Positions 13,201 through 25,777 of a stretch of DNA of 64,000 bases are shown one piece after another (positions within the stretch are counted from its first letter, which is position 1; each line of letters opens with the position of its first letter). This stretch comes from Rotaria sp. Silwood1. Taxonomy: Eukaryota; Rotifera; Eurotatoria; Philodinida; Philodinidae. The DNA lies in contig CAJNOP010000090.1 of assembly GCA_905250075.1 (NCBI GenBank), positions 1 through 64,000 of the forward strand, read 5' to 3'. Below the pieces are notes generated by a model. The model saw nothing but the letters and a program-made list of their open reading frames with translations. It was not told the DNA's origin and did not search any database. Made by a program: the position numbers and the translations under genes.

Positions 13201-16200
13201 CTTCACTTAATTCTATTTTTTCTTGTAATTTTTTTAATAATGGTTGTCTTAATGGTTCTTTTTGAAAAGCCCATAAACGATCTCCATTATTATTCATTCC
13301 AGTACGTCGTGAAAATGTATTTGACCATGTACGTTTAGGTGGTAAACGAAAATTTGTTTCAGCATATTTTTCTAATGTATAACCTTGTTCAGGTAAAAAT
13401 TCTCCATTATTATTTCCATTTAATGAAAATAAATGTTCATTTTGTGCTTGTTGTTGATTAACATCAGTCCATTGTAATGCAAATATTTGTAAAATATCTT
13501 GTGGTGGTTTTGATAATGTTGGTAATATATAAACGCATTCACTTGGAAATTCACCGGTTGAGCCTGTACGTTCATTATAACCAAAAAATGTACCTGTTTG
13601 ATTTGTACGTGAATCTTCTTCTAATATAATTAAATCACCACGATGTATAGATAAACCTTGTCCTGTTGAATCAAAATCTTGTATAACAACAACATATTTT
13701 GATTTTCGTTTAAGACCTTCTAAGAAATTAATAACTAAATCACGTATATCATCAGCATTATTTGATGTAAATGTATATTCATCATTTTTAATTGTTATTA
13801 TTGTAAAACTATTACTTTGTTGTCTTCCAGATGATTTACTACTAAGTACTTGAGTTATTTCAGGAAATGATAATTCAAGTAAAACTTGTTCTTGATCATC
13901 AATAACATAAACACCTGTCCAATTAACAGCAATAATAACTTCATTTTTAGGTAATGTTGGTCCTGAAAATTTATATGCTTCATAAAAACGTGAAAATAGT
14001 AATGGCCATTTAAATCGTGCATAATTAACAACATCTTCTTTAACACGTAAAATTGATATAGAATCTTTTATATTATTAAAATGACGTTTATGTGCATGAA
14101 TAATTATTTGTAACCAACGTTCAGTTGCTTTATTTTGAACAAGTTGATTATCTGGAATATAATGAGGAAGTAATTCACGTAAACGATCAATATGCATTTC
14201 TTGTCCATATTCAATATAGTATTGTTGAGCAGCTATCATTGCTAAATCATCATCTATGAATAAAAGATAAAACTTTAATTATGTAAGTTTTAATTTAAAA
14301 CAAAAAACATCTTTTAAATTATAAAAATCAATTTTAAACTTAATAAACTATATAGATTGAAATCTTACCTTTTTCACATCGATATTCACCAAATTTAATT
14401 CCACGTACAACTTGTTGATAAATTAAATTTGTTGCTACAGAATCATCTTGTGGATTATGCCATGGTGCAAATATTTCTTTACGAAAAAATAATCTCCATG
14501 GTGCTATTTTTTCTAATGTACCTTGTTCTTTAGCATATTGTTCACATTGTGATATAGCATCCATAACATGATCCATACCAGAACCAAGTGATGAAACTTT
14601 ATCAAATAATGCAATATATAATGAAAAACCAAATTTATCAGTTAAATTAATTTTTTCAGCTAATAAATCACATAATTCACGTGCTGTTGTTGCTGAATCA
14701 GCTTTTAAAGCTTTTGAACTACCATCCATAAATGTTATTTGAAGTAATAATGGTTCTTTATGTTTTGTTGCCTGAAAAACAAAAAGGATGGAATTAATAT
14801 TTCTTTTGTGGAAAACAATCAAAGACTAACTGCATCATGATAAAATAAATGATGGACTAACAATTCTATGAACTTATACAATGATCGGAGTATCTTATCT
14901 CATTACTTAACTAATTCAGAATTCAAAACTACACGACCTTATTTTTAAAAGAAAACATAATGTTTCTTAAGACCCCTCAAAAAAAGTCAATTTTGGTCAA
15001 ATCCATCAATTGTGTGATTCATAGCTCGTTAGATAGAGCTAAGTGTCTACTATTGAATGCAATATAGTTTATTAATTTTATGATGAGATTTAAAGAATTT
15101 ACATAGGTCTTTCTGAACCTTCAACAGAAGAAAATAGCGTTTTTTCCAAAAACTTGCTTTTTTTCTCAAAATAGGTCATTTGATTTTTACGTTTCCAGGC
15201 GCCCCAGATTTCTTCGACATTTGAAACGCTAGAAAACTGGGCTTGGTGTCAAAATGAAGATAAAAATTAGCTCTACAACTTAACAAAGCCAGATTTTTTG
15301 ATTTTGTCTTTAATGTTCATTACAAAAAACCTGTTCCGGACCTTCACGCCTTGGATTTTCCGTATTTTACAAGAGGAATCTTCTAGAAACGCAAGCTAGG
15401 AAAAAAATCGGGTTCTATTAAGTTGTAGCGCCATATTTGAGCTACATTTTAAAACCAACCCGAATTTTCTAGCATTTAAAATGGTGAAGAAATTTGAGAC
15501 ACACCGAAATCTAAATTTTCACTCATAAGCTTAGGCTAGCTTTTCGTAGGCTCAATATATCAACCTGAAATTTTCACTGTAAGTTGCCTAGCTCAAGATA
15601 GACTTCCGCTGAAAATTTCTTCAAGATTGGATGCTCTGAAAAAAAGAATTTTTTTCAAGAAGGGGGGGGGGGCGCCTTAATATTGAAAAAAAAAACACTA
15701 TACTTGTAATTCAAGCCATGATGGTGGTTGTGTTCTTAAACCATTCATCATTGTTCTTGATAATCTTTCATAGCAATATCTTGGAAAGCCACTTGGACCA
15801 TTTAATATAAAATTTTGTAAATATTTAATTAATTTTGATGATGGTGCAAAACAACCAACACATAATGAAAGTAAAATCCAACCACGTGCAATTGATTGTG
15901 ATGATGGATTTGATGTTAATTGTTTACATATTTGACAATAAATTTCATCACGTAATTCAGCAACATGTATACCAAGGCCAATAATAAAATGTAATTTTTC
16001 TAAATTTGATGTTGGACGATCTTCTAAAAATGGATTCATACCAGACATTTTAATTTGTTGTGTTGAACTTAATATATCTAAATCTTTTAAACGTGTTATA
16101 GCAACATCTGTTGATAATTTTGATTTACGTTTTAATGTCATATTAACTAATTTTTGTTTAACTGAACGTGATGTTGTTTTATTTGATGTTGATGATAAAC

Positions 16201-19200
16201 CATTATTTATCATTGGTGATGTTGAATTATCAGGAAGAGTTAAAGATGGTTGATTATCAATTGATTCATTTAATTTTTGTGCTTCTTCTAAATCTTTTTT
16301 ATTAAATTTTCTACCAAGTGTTGAATGAATTTTTGTCATAACAGATTGTTTTTGATGAACAACATTTGGTGTACGAACATCAGGTAAATCACACATAAAT
16401 CGAAGTATTGTTATCCATATAGCCAAAGCAGCCTAATTAGAAAGATATATGATAAAACAAATTTTCATTAGAGAAGAAATCATTTTAGATTTATAGTTAA
16501 ATGAATACAGGGTGTCTCATAAGTTGTGGCAGATTTTTTTAAATCTAATTTTTGATGATAATGAATACAAATTAAACTCAAACTTATACATATGACACGG
16601 CTTAGCATGTACTTTTATTTCATATATTTTATTTGGATTAGATCATTGAATATACAAGAAAATAAACAAATTCAATGAACATACCCTCCATTGACAAATA
16701 TCAAAAGTCTGCATTTTTTCGCTACTTTGTTAGTTTTTTCTCCAATTACTATTCCTATGGGAGTAAGTTTTTACAAAAGAAATCACACATTCTGATAGCA
16801 CTTGAAATGCTCTATGATATTATGTATTAATACAGTGTCTTAAATTTAAGTAGCGAAAAAAAATGCAAATTTTTTGGGCTAGTCGATTCGGAGTATATTC
16901 ATTGTATTCAATTTTATTTCAATCTATAAACGCAAGAAAATAAGTAAATAGACAGGGTGATAGAGAATTTTAAGCTCTATCAGAATCTATAGTTACTTTT
17001 TCATACAGATCATTCTATACGGATGAAAAATTTTTAAAACTAGTTTTGATGACGAAGGAAAGATCAAGTCTGGGAATCTGGACATGAGGGTGCCTTCGTT
17101 GTCTTCAATTTATTTTGGTAATGAAAAGGTCAAAACTAAAACCTAATTCTACAGAATGATAGAAAACTCCGCGAGCTTTCAGAATATGTAATTAGTTTTA
17201 AAATAACTTATTTTTATAGTGACAATATATGAGAAATACAGAGTGAAACTTTTGTCGGGGTATATATTGTAACACATTGATGGTGTGCTTATTTTGCACA
17301 TGTACCAATTTCTTTATTTTTTTGTATATCCAATGATTAAATTCAAATAAAATATATGAAATAAAAGTACATGTTAAGTTGTATGATACGTGTAAGTTTG
17401 AGTTTGATTTGTATTCATTATCATCAAAAATTAGATTTAAAAAAATCTGCCACAACTTATGAGACACCCTGTATGTCTATAGACAGTTCGGAATTTTGTA
17501 AAAACTTTGTTCTTCTCTATCACAAGACATTTTGTAAATAAAATGGAACGAATTCAGGAATCGAAAAAAGTTTTTCTTACAGAACTCTAGTTCTTAATAA
17601 ACTATCTTTTAGTAGATATGTCGATGTCAACTGCAAAAGAACGATTGTAAGCTGTTATCTCATATACTCAAACAATTCACATAAATTGAGGTTCTATCTA
17701 CTTCTATATTTTGCATATTTCAATACCATTAACATTAACGTCTTGTGACATATCTCATTTTTAATAGACTGGATTCTATTTATTTGTTTCCTTGAATGTT
17801 TATATGAAATATGTACAACAGATAAGGTAGATAACTGAAACATGACTAACATGTGTTTTTAATATATGCTCTGTACAGATGAACATAACATCTACTCAAA
17901 GATTGTCTATAGTAAAACGGAGATTCACAGTTAGAAATAAGGAACTCTAGATCACTTCCAGTCTTGGCAGAATCAAGTAATGGACTAAAAAAAAAGGTAT
18001 TACCACCGTTCTCTAAATGGAAATCATCCTTCGTTTCTTGTTTGATCATATAATTCTATAGTGATGATAGATTGACTAAAATTTGTATCTCCAAAAGAAA
18101 AAACAACAATTGCAACTGAAAAATTTCAACATGAAATTTTAATTCTTATCATCATGAGTGATCCTATTAGGAGAAAGGAACAACTAGTTCTTTTGATTGT
18201 ATTAATAACATATAATCACAACTGTTACTTGACAGTTAAACTATCTCCTTTTCTCATTGATACATAAAATAAACTACAAACCAATTGATCTCGTTCAGAT
18301 TTAATTGCTAATAATGGTTGTTTCAATGTTTTCTTAGTAAATTGTGGTGTAGCATTTCCTTGAAAATAAGTTGAAGCAAATTTTGCAAATGTATATTCTT
18401 TTAAATCTTCATCTTGATCAGGTAATGGTAATGGTTTATCAATTCTTTCAATATTATCATTTGATTGTGGCATATTTCCTAATGTTGATTGCATACCACC
18501 AGTTGTAACTGTTGATGGACGATGTATGGGTGTTGTACGTTCATCATTATTTGATGGAAACATATTATTAAATAATTCATTTTCATCTGTATAATGTTTT
18601 CTTTCCATTAATAAACGTTTTTCTTTTGCACGTTGTTGTTCAAGACGTTCTTGTTCATGTATTTCATGTTCAAGAAGTTTTAAACGTTCTTGATATTTTC
18701 TTTCAGCTTCTTCTTTAGCACGTTTAACACCTAATGTTGCTATCAAACGTTTTTCTTCTTCATATCGTTCTTGTTCAGCTTCACGATACATTTTTTCTTC
18801 AATACGATAGCGACGTATTTGTTTTTGTGCAATATGTCGTCGAACTTCAGATTGTAAAATAAGTATTGCATTTAATTTTCGACTATAATTTTGACGAGCT
18901 AAATTAAGATAATATTAAGAAAAAAAAATCAGGTTTATCTACAGATTGTTTATTTTTGTATCTTACCAAGATAACCACGACAATAACGTTGAATATTAAG
19001 TATACGTGAACGTAAAACTGAATAACGAAGTGTTAACATACGAGTATGAAATTGTGTTTGTAAACGTGTAAAACCGTTACACATAATTTGAAAACGTTTT
19101 GCTTCATGATGACTTTTACAGTAACGTTGAATAAGTAAAATACTTTGACGTATAGCAATAAATTGTCGATGTGCAATCCATTGACGAATGGAATTTTGTA

Positions 19201-22200
19201 AAATAAGAATTTTACGAGCCATTACTTGTTCACGAGCTTGTTCGAGAAATACATCATGAGCATCCTAGAATTAATATTTCATATGAATGATTTTTCTGTC
19301 AACAAACATCTTAATTCAATTATTTTAAGATTATAGATTTTATTTTTCTGCATATCAAATAAGACAAGAAGTTTAAAAAAAAACTCTATATCTATTCAAC
19401 AAATTGTAGATGTTTAAGTTTAAGAATCAATACTCTAGAAAGTTGTCATAACTATCAATATGCAATTGACTCTTGGGTATTGTTTGATTTCGTGATATTC
19501 TTTTAATTAGTTTTATAAACGATTAAGTCTAAAAGACTTTCATATCGTTTTCATAGGTTAGAGTCTGACGTTTTACATTTTTTTGGTAATTCTTGGTTTC
19601 ATCAAGATCTAATCATAGTTAACATATCAATTCAAAGCGTTCGAAGACTGCTCGATATGACCAATCATCGGTCACTGACTGATAGGAAGGCTTCGAACTC
19701 GAAAGTAAACAAAGTTGAGTCTACTAGTGGAAAGAGCATAATCGGTAGTGCTTGCCACCCCATCGTTTCTATGCCTTGTAAGCCTTTCTTAGAATGGCCA
19801 ATTCGAAAAGTAGTGTAAACTTTAGTTGAAGACTTTATCTTAAAATAAAAGTGAATCGCTAGAAAAAAATTCTTCAATAAGATATTAGTCGATAAGATAA
19901 AAAGTAAGATCATATCTTCACTTTTTTCATCGAATTCCTTAACGAATAATATTTGTAACTTATATTATAGCTCAGCTTCGGCTGAAGAGAAACCCATAAA
20001 ATTTTTATTCATAGTACATCCAAATAGTCGCTATCTATGAGGGCGGCATCATTCGGCAGGTATCTGCAAAGCGCGATGCACAAATCTCTGTACCATTAGT
20101 CATGAAATGATCCTGAATAAATCATTAATAACTATTTGTCCCGAGGCACCCGCTCGATAACATGCTAACCTGTCATTGTAACTAGCTATTGAGTATAGTG
20201 AAGATAAGGAAACTGTTTTAGGATGCCTTTCTGTCATCATAGTTGTAGGAAAGATATAGGACTATTGACTCTGCCACAAGGCAGCCCCACATACTTTATC
20301 AGAGACAGGATACAAATGTTAAAATGTAAAGAACACTATGAATTCCTATGATATCTTATGGCTAATTATACTATCGCTTATGATCAAGGTGTTTTTAACT
20401 TACCTTGAGAAAAACTTTTGTTTTTCCAATTTGATAATCTTGGTTAATTAAAACAGTTTTACAAATTTTATCAGCAGCCAATCGACAATCCATTTCACAA
20501 TGTGATGGTCCAACACCAGGTGCCAATAAACGATATCGATCAACAAAATCTCGAAATAAATGACGTATTGGATAACCTTTTCTACGAATACTTATTGTTT
20601 CCATCATTCCTGAATAACGTAATTGCCGGCAAACTAATGCTCGATCAAAATTCTACGTTAAAAAATAAAGAAATATTTCTTTTTGCCGCACAAGAAAAAA
20701 AAACTAATTTACATTGGGTGTTTTATATTCATTTGGTTTAATACAACGAATAAAAAATGGTTGACATGAAGATAATATATTCATTAATGAATCAAGTGAC
20801 TTTTTAAATTGTGTACCAAGTGATGGTGCACGTTTACGCGTTTCCGTACCAATTTGAAATTCATTTAAAAATAAATTTCGTAAAAATTTACTTTTTGTTT
20901 CTTGTAATAATTTCATAAGATCTTGACTAAATGTATCACGATTTTTTTCAAGAAAATCTATTTCAAACAAAAATTATTAATTTCAAAAAAAATAAAAAAA
21001 AGACAAGAAACATCTAAATACATACTTTCACAATCATAATAAACATTGCCAGCAAAATGTCGAATACCAAAACTAATAATATTATCAGTTTTTCTTGGAA
21101 TAAAATTATCATTTTTCGAATGATTTGCATGAAGTTTATCACATAATGAACGATCTGTACCTTTTGGAAAACGACTTTCTTCATCAATTAATGCAATTAT
21201 ATTCATAGATTTAATTGCAATTAAATCTAATATACGTTGATTATCTTCAAATGCAATATGTTTCCAATTAATATGTTCATTATTATATTCTTCTTGTTCA
21301 AGTTTAAATATATGATGAACAAAAAATTGTTGTAAATTTTCATTAGCATAATTAATACATAATTGTTCAAAACTATTTTGTTGAAAATTTTCAAAACCAA
21401 ATATATCCAATATACCAAGACTAAATAAATATTTCTTATTTAACAACTATTAGAATCAAAAGAGTTTTTTAAATTAAAATTTTTATATCATTAGATAATG
21501 GATAGACTTTAATAGTTTTGTCTTCAATTTCTGCAGCTAATCAGTTTCAGAAGCCTTTTCGTACGTTATGGACTACTAGTATTTGACTACAAAATGCTTC
21601 GAATTGTGTAATCTACTAACTTTTTTGACAAAATTTTTCTTAGAATTCTATAGAAACCTAGCAAATACTTGACAAGTACTAAAGCAATTCTTTGCTGGAT
21701 ATTCAACCAAGATATTCCGACGTACTGGCACCTTGAACTCAGTACTTTTCGCTAGGGCAAGCCGGTATGACTGAATGGTTAAGATGTTTGGCACGTACCC
21801 ACAAGGTACTGTATTCGAACTTTGACTCCATTAGTCATAAAATAACCTTGTACAAGTCACTAACGGTTGATTTGTCTCGAATCACTCATTCGATAACAAA
21901 CTAACTACGTGGTTGACATACACTAAAATCCCTGTGGCTAGTATGTGGTTAGTCAGTATGTACAGAAAGCTTAAGTGATTAAGCGGAAGAACTCTGAGTC
22001 ATGTCGACCTTCTTTCCAGAACAATATCGAGCATTCAAAACTGTTCTTAGACAGCATCCTATACTAGAAGGTAACCGAAAAGCGGAATATTCTTCTTCGT
22101 CTTCACTAGGGTATCAAAAAAGAACCGTACGTGCAACACACATTACACGAAACGAACAAACCGTACTTTAAATTAAACTACAATCATGCTAAGAAAAATA

Positions 22201-25200
22201 GTTCGAATTTGTAGCTTATTGATGCTGATATATTACATTATTACGGTATTTTTCAATACAATGCTTTAATCCCCCTTATAAACACTGATTTTCGAAGTAA
22301 GAACATCGAATCTGCGAATATATGTAAGCAGTACAAACGCCACACGTTTACCATTGCTGTATCTTGGGAATGAAACAACAAAAAGATCTGAAGCATTTGC
22401 AAAAAATCTAGTCTCGTTAATTCTGGACTCTATGCAAATTTTGAAGTCAAAATTCGAAAATCAATTCTCCTGAGAAGACATAGCTCATTTGATCTATAAA
22501 ATGCAATAGTCGCAACGCAAAAATGATTGAACGATTAGTGACCTTCCCTCATACGATTAGTGTTGTCGGTATTTACGAAAATTCAGAAAAAAACACTACA
22601 TGATCACATCTAATGCAAATATCATAAATACGAAATGATCTTCTCACTCTGTACAAGCTAATTTATAATATAATAAACTCTGACTACCTTTTTCGATATG
22701 CTGATGGATCTTTTGGTTTAAAAATTGCTGAATTGATTTTTTCAACAATCCAAATAAACATTTTTCCATAGATTCCTTTAACAAATGCATCACTAAAAAA
22801 ATAATAAAAAACGAAAAGTAAAATTATTACTCAAGAATTTAATCAGTCTTCCTACCGAACATCAAAAGCTTGCTCTTGACTAAGAGGTGTAATAACAGCT
22901 TCACCATGAGCAAAAATCGTACGTTTTAATAATCCATCACGAAGACCATTTTCATCAAGCTTAAAATTGTTTTTTAAATTAGCAAAATACAAAAAAGAAA
23001 AAAAAAAGATTTTATTTTTACTTTAAGTAATTTTGAAATAACTCGAAGTACATTTACATTTGCAACTGTACATGTATCCATATTTTGAGTTGTTGTTGCT
23101 AAATAGCGAAAAAAAAAGACATCTTTATTTTCTCAAAAATAATTCTTATTAATCTACCTTGAAATTTTAAATTTCCCAAATGTAAAACAGCTGATAATAA
23201 TCTTAGAATATCATTTAATTCTTCATCAGTAAACATTAAAACTTTACAAGCACTTTTTATTGTTGACCATTCTTTTCCATCATCTCGACTATCACAATAA
23301 ATAGTTCCATCAAGCTTGAAGAATACAATAAACAATATATTCTCTAGTTCTTATTTTTATTTTTAGTGTATACCTGATTAAGATAAACATAATCACTAGC
23401 AGTTGTTAAATCTAATATGTGCTTTTCATCTTTCGACATTCCAGCTAACATACAATAAAAAACATGATAATTTCGTTCATCACGTGCCTACAATTGTATA
23501 AAGTTTTTTTTTTCGGTCTTCTGAAATTCGAAACAAATCAAATCAACAAACCTGAGATACAATACGAGATTTTTCTAATAAATATTGTTCGATTTTAGCA
23601 CCTTCAATAGCACCTCGTTTATCAAAATGTATATCAATATATTTTCCAAAACGAGATGAATTATCATTTCGAACTGTTTTTGCATTACCAAATGCTATAA
23701 TAAATATAATAGCATTATTATTTCGTATTAAAGAATATTGCTAGATGTGATGATTTATCTTGAGCCAGGATATCATATATGTAGTTTTATAGAGCACTTT
23801 TTAACACATCGAATATTATATAAGAAATTAAACTTTCCTCAAATTTTCATGTTTTGACGTTCTATTTACTGATTATGAATTCTTGAAAAATACATATAGT
23901 GTACGTAGACGTCAAGGTAACTAAGATAGTTTGGATCTAAACTCGATTCGATGCGTCGAAAATTGCTTGACAAAAGCATGTATATGATACCCTCGTTCAA
24001 GATAGATCACCAAACTCAGCAAAGTTCTGTTTTTTTTTAATTATATACCTTCAAGTATTGGATTAGCATCAAGTATTTGTTGTTCAATCCATGAATGTTG
24101 TCCACTTGTTGCAGCCAAAAATTGTAAAATTAATTTTGTTGATTCAGTTTTACCACTACCACTTTCACCACTTATGATAATACATTGATCATGTTGATAA
24201 CGTTGCATACTCCAATAAGCATTATCACCAATAGCAAATATATGTGGTGGTAATTCACCTATTTTTTTATTTGAATATTTTCGAATATAATCAATATTAT
24301 ATATCTTTAATAATTTATATGGATTAACAGCAACTAAAATTGATCCTGTGTAAGTCTAGAGAAAAAAAAAACAATAGAAAAAATTGTTCTAATTTTTTTT
24401 TGTCAGAGAAAATTCATACATAAATATTATCTTCTTTGTAACGCATATGAAGATTATGAAGTATAGCAGATTCTTTAAGATCTCCTAATAAAATCATATC
24501 GTGAACACCTTCAACAGAACTGATGTGCATTGGACGAAATTTAGTTTGAATGGGAAAATGAAGTTCCTAAAGAAAAAATTTTTGTATATAGAAAAAAAAA
24601 CAATATGTTTATGAAATTCTATACTTGTTCATCATCATCAACTAAAATTATTTGTCCGGCTTGTGTAGCGACCACACGAGCACCAATTTCGACATTGAAC
24701 TCGCTGCCGGTACGTTGATCGACCCACACATGATCACCCTGTAATAAAAAAAAAATATTTACAAAAAGAAACCATCAAGTTTTTAAGCACAAAACCGACC
24801 TGTAAAAAGTAGTTGCTTATCGGTATCGATGGCATGACTTTTCTATACGTTCTAATTCAATCTATATGATTTAACGATAATCATCATCATCATCATATCC
24901 TCATTTGTTTACTCATCGCGTATATACATAAGCAAGCAAACGCGTGCATATGTATACTTATTGAAAATCACGGGTCCTGCCCTCTATGCATACAACGAAA
25001 AGAGAGAGAAAGTATTATTCAAGTACAATTACGATATACGTGTGTTCATCTATTGACATACTCTCTCTCTCTCTGTACTGTATCGTCGTCTCTCGTTATA
25101 TGCATATTATAATAATCGTTTATGATTGATGCGGGAGAGCAAAGACTTTATTTTATTCGAATGTTTTACTACGTACTCATTAGCACACGAATTCGAACAA

Positions 25201-25777
25201 ATAGTTATAATCATAAAAGACAAAAGATGACTTGTTTTATTTCTTCTTCTATTTCGTCTTAACTAACCGCCGTCAAACAAATATTGGTATCAAGATTGTC
25301 CTATGTTTATTACTATAAATGATGTTCATTTTTGTAGAAAGATATTTCTTTTTCCTTTTTTTTTTTGACTACACAATTTTATGTGTGTGAATGAATCTCG
25401 ATCAACATTGAATATCAATATGTACATAAGAGAAAAAGGGAAGATAAGGAATTTAGAGAATGAGCACACGTCAGCAAGCGAACATTGTCGTCGAAAAAGA
25501 CACATAGTTTGCTAAGAGATCAATTCTTAACGCAGACAACTGTGTATGCATGATGTAAGATATAACGAAAAAAAATCGGAAAGAAAAATCATTTGTAAAT
25601 CAAGGCGGAATATATACAAAGTATGATATTAGAATAAATTCTCGATTAGAACGAGAGAGTATTTAAATAATGGAGACTAAATCTATTTATAGAACTTTAT
25701 ATTAAGTACTTAAGTATAAATGAAATCATTTTAATATAAAAATAAAATAATTGACTTACTTTTGATATGCCCACCAT
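10256..25777 (-). CDS. MYO7A: Myosin VIIa (MYO7A-like), complete, 27 coding exons
   Basis: Unconventional myosin VIIa, an actin-based motor of actin-rich protrusions. I spliced it by eye: 25760-25777, 24625-24738, 24420-24566, 24049-24355, 23552-23694, 23374-23487, 23158-23314, 23022-23098, 22856-22959, 22688-22792, 21026-21420, 20713-20957, 20404-20652, 18967-19264, 18282-18898, 15704-16432, 14369-14771, 13085-14253, 11976-12190, 11628-11901, 11428-11562, 11246-11364, 10914-10974, 10744-10860, 10525-10677, 10422-10472, 10256-10351. Every junction has GT-AG ends and continuous phase. The total is 6612 nt, or 2203 residues plus TAA, close to the roughly 2200 usual for the family. Order: motor, IQ neck, charged helix, MyTH4-FERM, SH3, MyTH4-FERM. 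The start MVGISKGDHVW resembles the start of other myosin VIIa proteins. No disruption was seen, so the gene looks functional. An alternative first exon lies at 24800-24835. Confidence 0.93.
12191..13084 (-). other. 894-bp intron of myosin VIIa, no recognised content
   Basis: The intron between exons 18 and 19. A 93-codon open frame on the same strand at 12763-13044 has no family resemblance and lies entirely within the intron. No repeat ends were recognised. Confidence 0.5.
14973..15672. mobile_element. Putative nonautonomous element in a myosin intron
   Basis: The 932-bp intron 14772-15703 contains a block that starts CCCCTCAAAAAAAG and ends, reverse-complemented, CCCCTTCTTGAAAAAAA after a run of 11 G at 15662-15672. 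The roughly matching ends and a composition unlike the flanks suggest an old DNA-transposon derivative. No coding remnant and no clear target duplication were seen. Confidence 0.35.
16508..17471. mobile_element. Tc1/mariner-type MITE with long TIRs in a myosin intron
   Basis: The ends are CAGGGTGTCTCATAAGTTG and its inverse. The inverted repeats extend about 185 bp inward on each side with near identity, and TA dinucleotides flank both ends (16506-16507 and 17472-17473). That pattern fits a nonautonomous Tc1/mariner element. No transposase frame is present. A shorter inverted repeat inside it (about 16706-16880, TGCATTTTTTCGCTAC and its complement) looks like a second, nested fold-back insertion. 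It lies in the 1849-bp intron between myosin exons 15 and 16. Confidence 0.8.
18282..19264 (-). other. MYO7A: Myosin VIIa neck and charged helix
   Basis: Exon 14 (18967-19264) and the start of exon 15 encode several IQ-type light-chain sites (for example [16 protein letters not shown] and [13 protein letters not shown]). Exon 15 then continues into a Glu/Lys/Arg-rich run of about 65 residues ([25 protein letters not shown]) that matches the single alpha-helix region of myosin VIIa. It ends with the [20 protein letters not shown] segment leading into the first MyTH4 domain. A typical myosin VIIa has five IQ motifs; I count four or five here, but degenerate copies make the number uncertain. Confidence 0.85.
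20020..20180 (+). repeat. Dispersed repeat, SINE-like, copy A
   Basis: Located in the 1139-bp myosin intron 19265-20403. About 75 bp (20092-20168, from CCATTAGTCATGAAAT to CGATAACATGCTAAC) closely match 21829-21905 in another myosin intron. The 5' part here is more diverged than in copy B. Boundaries are approximate. Confidence 0.45.
21750..21915 (+). repeat. tRNA-derived SINE-like repeat, copy B
   Basis: The head resembles a tRNA: an A-box-like stretch TGACTGAATGGTTAAG (21768-21783) and a B-box-like stretch containing TTCGAAC (about 21814-21820) at tRNA spacing. A body shared with copy A follows. A tRNA head plus a dispersed body is the usual SINE structure. It is not a functional tRNA because I could not fold a complete cloverleaf. 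It lies inside myosin intron 21421-22687. Confidence 0.45.
22130..22552. mobile_element. Diverged fold-back element, copy 1
   Basis: The right end (ATTGAACGATTAGTGACCTT then CCCTCAT) and the interior (TCTGCGAATATATG, GTATCTTGGGAATG) match the element at 29461-30089. The left arm is eroded, so the start is approximate. It lies in the myosin intron between exons 10 and 11. Confidence 0.55.
24800..24835 (-). other. MYO7A: Alternative first coding exon of myosin VIIa
   Basis: An ATG at 24833-24835 opens 12 codons ([12 protein letters not shown]) that end at a GT donor at 24798-24799, in the phase needed to join exon 2 (GDHVWVD). It competes with the exon at 25760-25777 (MVGISK). The upstream exon looks more like conserved myosin VIIa N-termini, so this one is either a second transcription start or a chance open frame. 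No strong acceptor precedes it, so it would be a transcription-initiated exon. Confidence 0.5.

Larger units (their letters stand above)
10256..16432 (-). other. MYO7A: Myosin VIIa tail: MyTH4-FERM-SH3-MyTH4-FERM
   Basis: The first MyTH4 domain ends in exons 15-16 (VWITILRF-type, [28 protein letters not shown]). The first FERM domain spans exon 17 and the start of exon 18, the SH3 domain lies at about residues 1593-1657, the second MyTH4 runs from about residue 1695 into exon 19, and the second FERM occupies exons 20-27, ending FASxRQ-like with a TAA at 10256-10258. In vertebrates these tail domains bind adaptor proteins such as USH1C/SANS; that partnership is family knowledge, not visible here. 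Confidence 0.9.
20404..24738 (-). other. MYO7A: Myosin VIIa motor-domain exons (2-13)
   Basis: Exons 2-13 encode residues about 7-725. The ATP-binding P-loop GESGSGKT is at about residues 156-163 (exon 4), switch [11 protein letters not shown] at about 205-214 (exon 5) and switch II DIFGFE at about 434-439 (exon 11). The actin-binding/converter end has [13 protein letters not shown] (exon 12) and [16 protein letters not shown] (exon 13). All are the expected catalytic elements, so the motor should be active. Introns are mostly 50-75 bp. The exceptions are the 354-bp intron between exons 4 and 5 and the 1267-bp intron between exons 10 and 11 (21421-22687), which carries repeats. Confidence 0.92.

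Noticed and set aside
21768..21829. A genuine tRNA gene
   Set aside because: A- and B-box-like blocks are present but the acceptor stem does not pair and the sequence continues into a repeated body, so SINE-like is the better reading.
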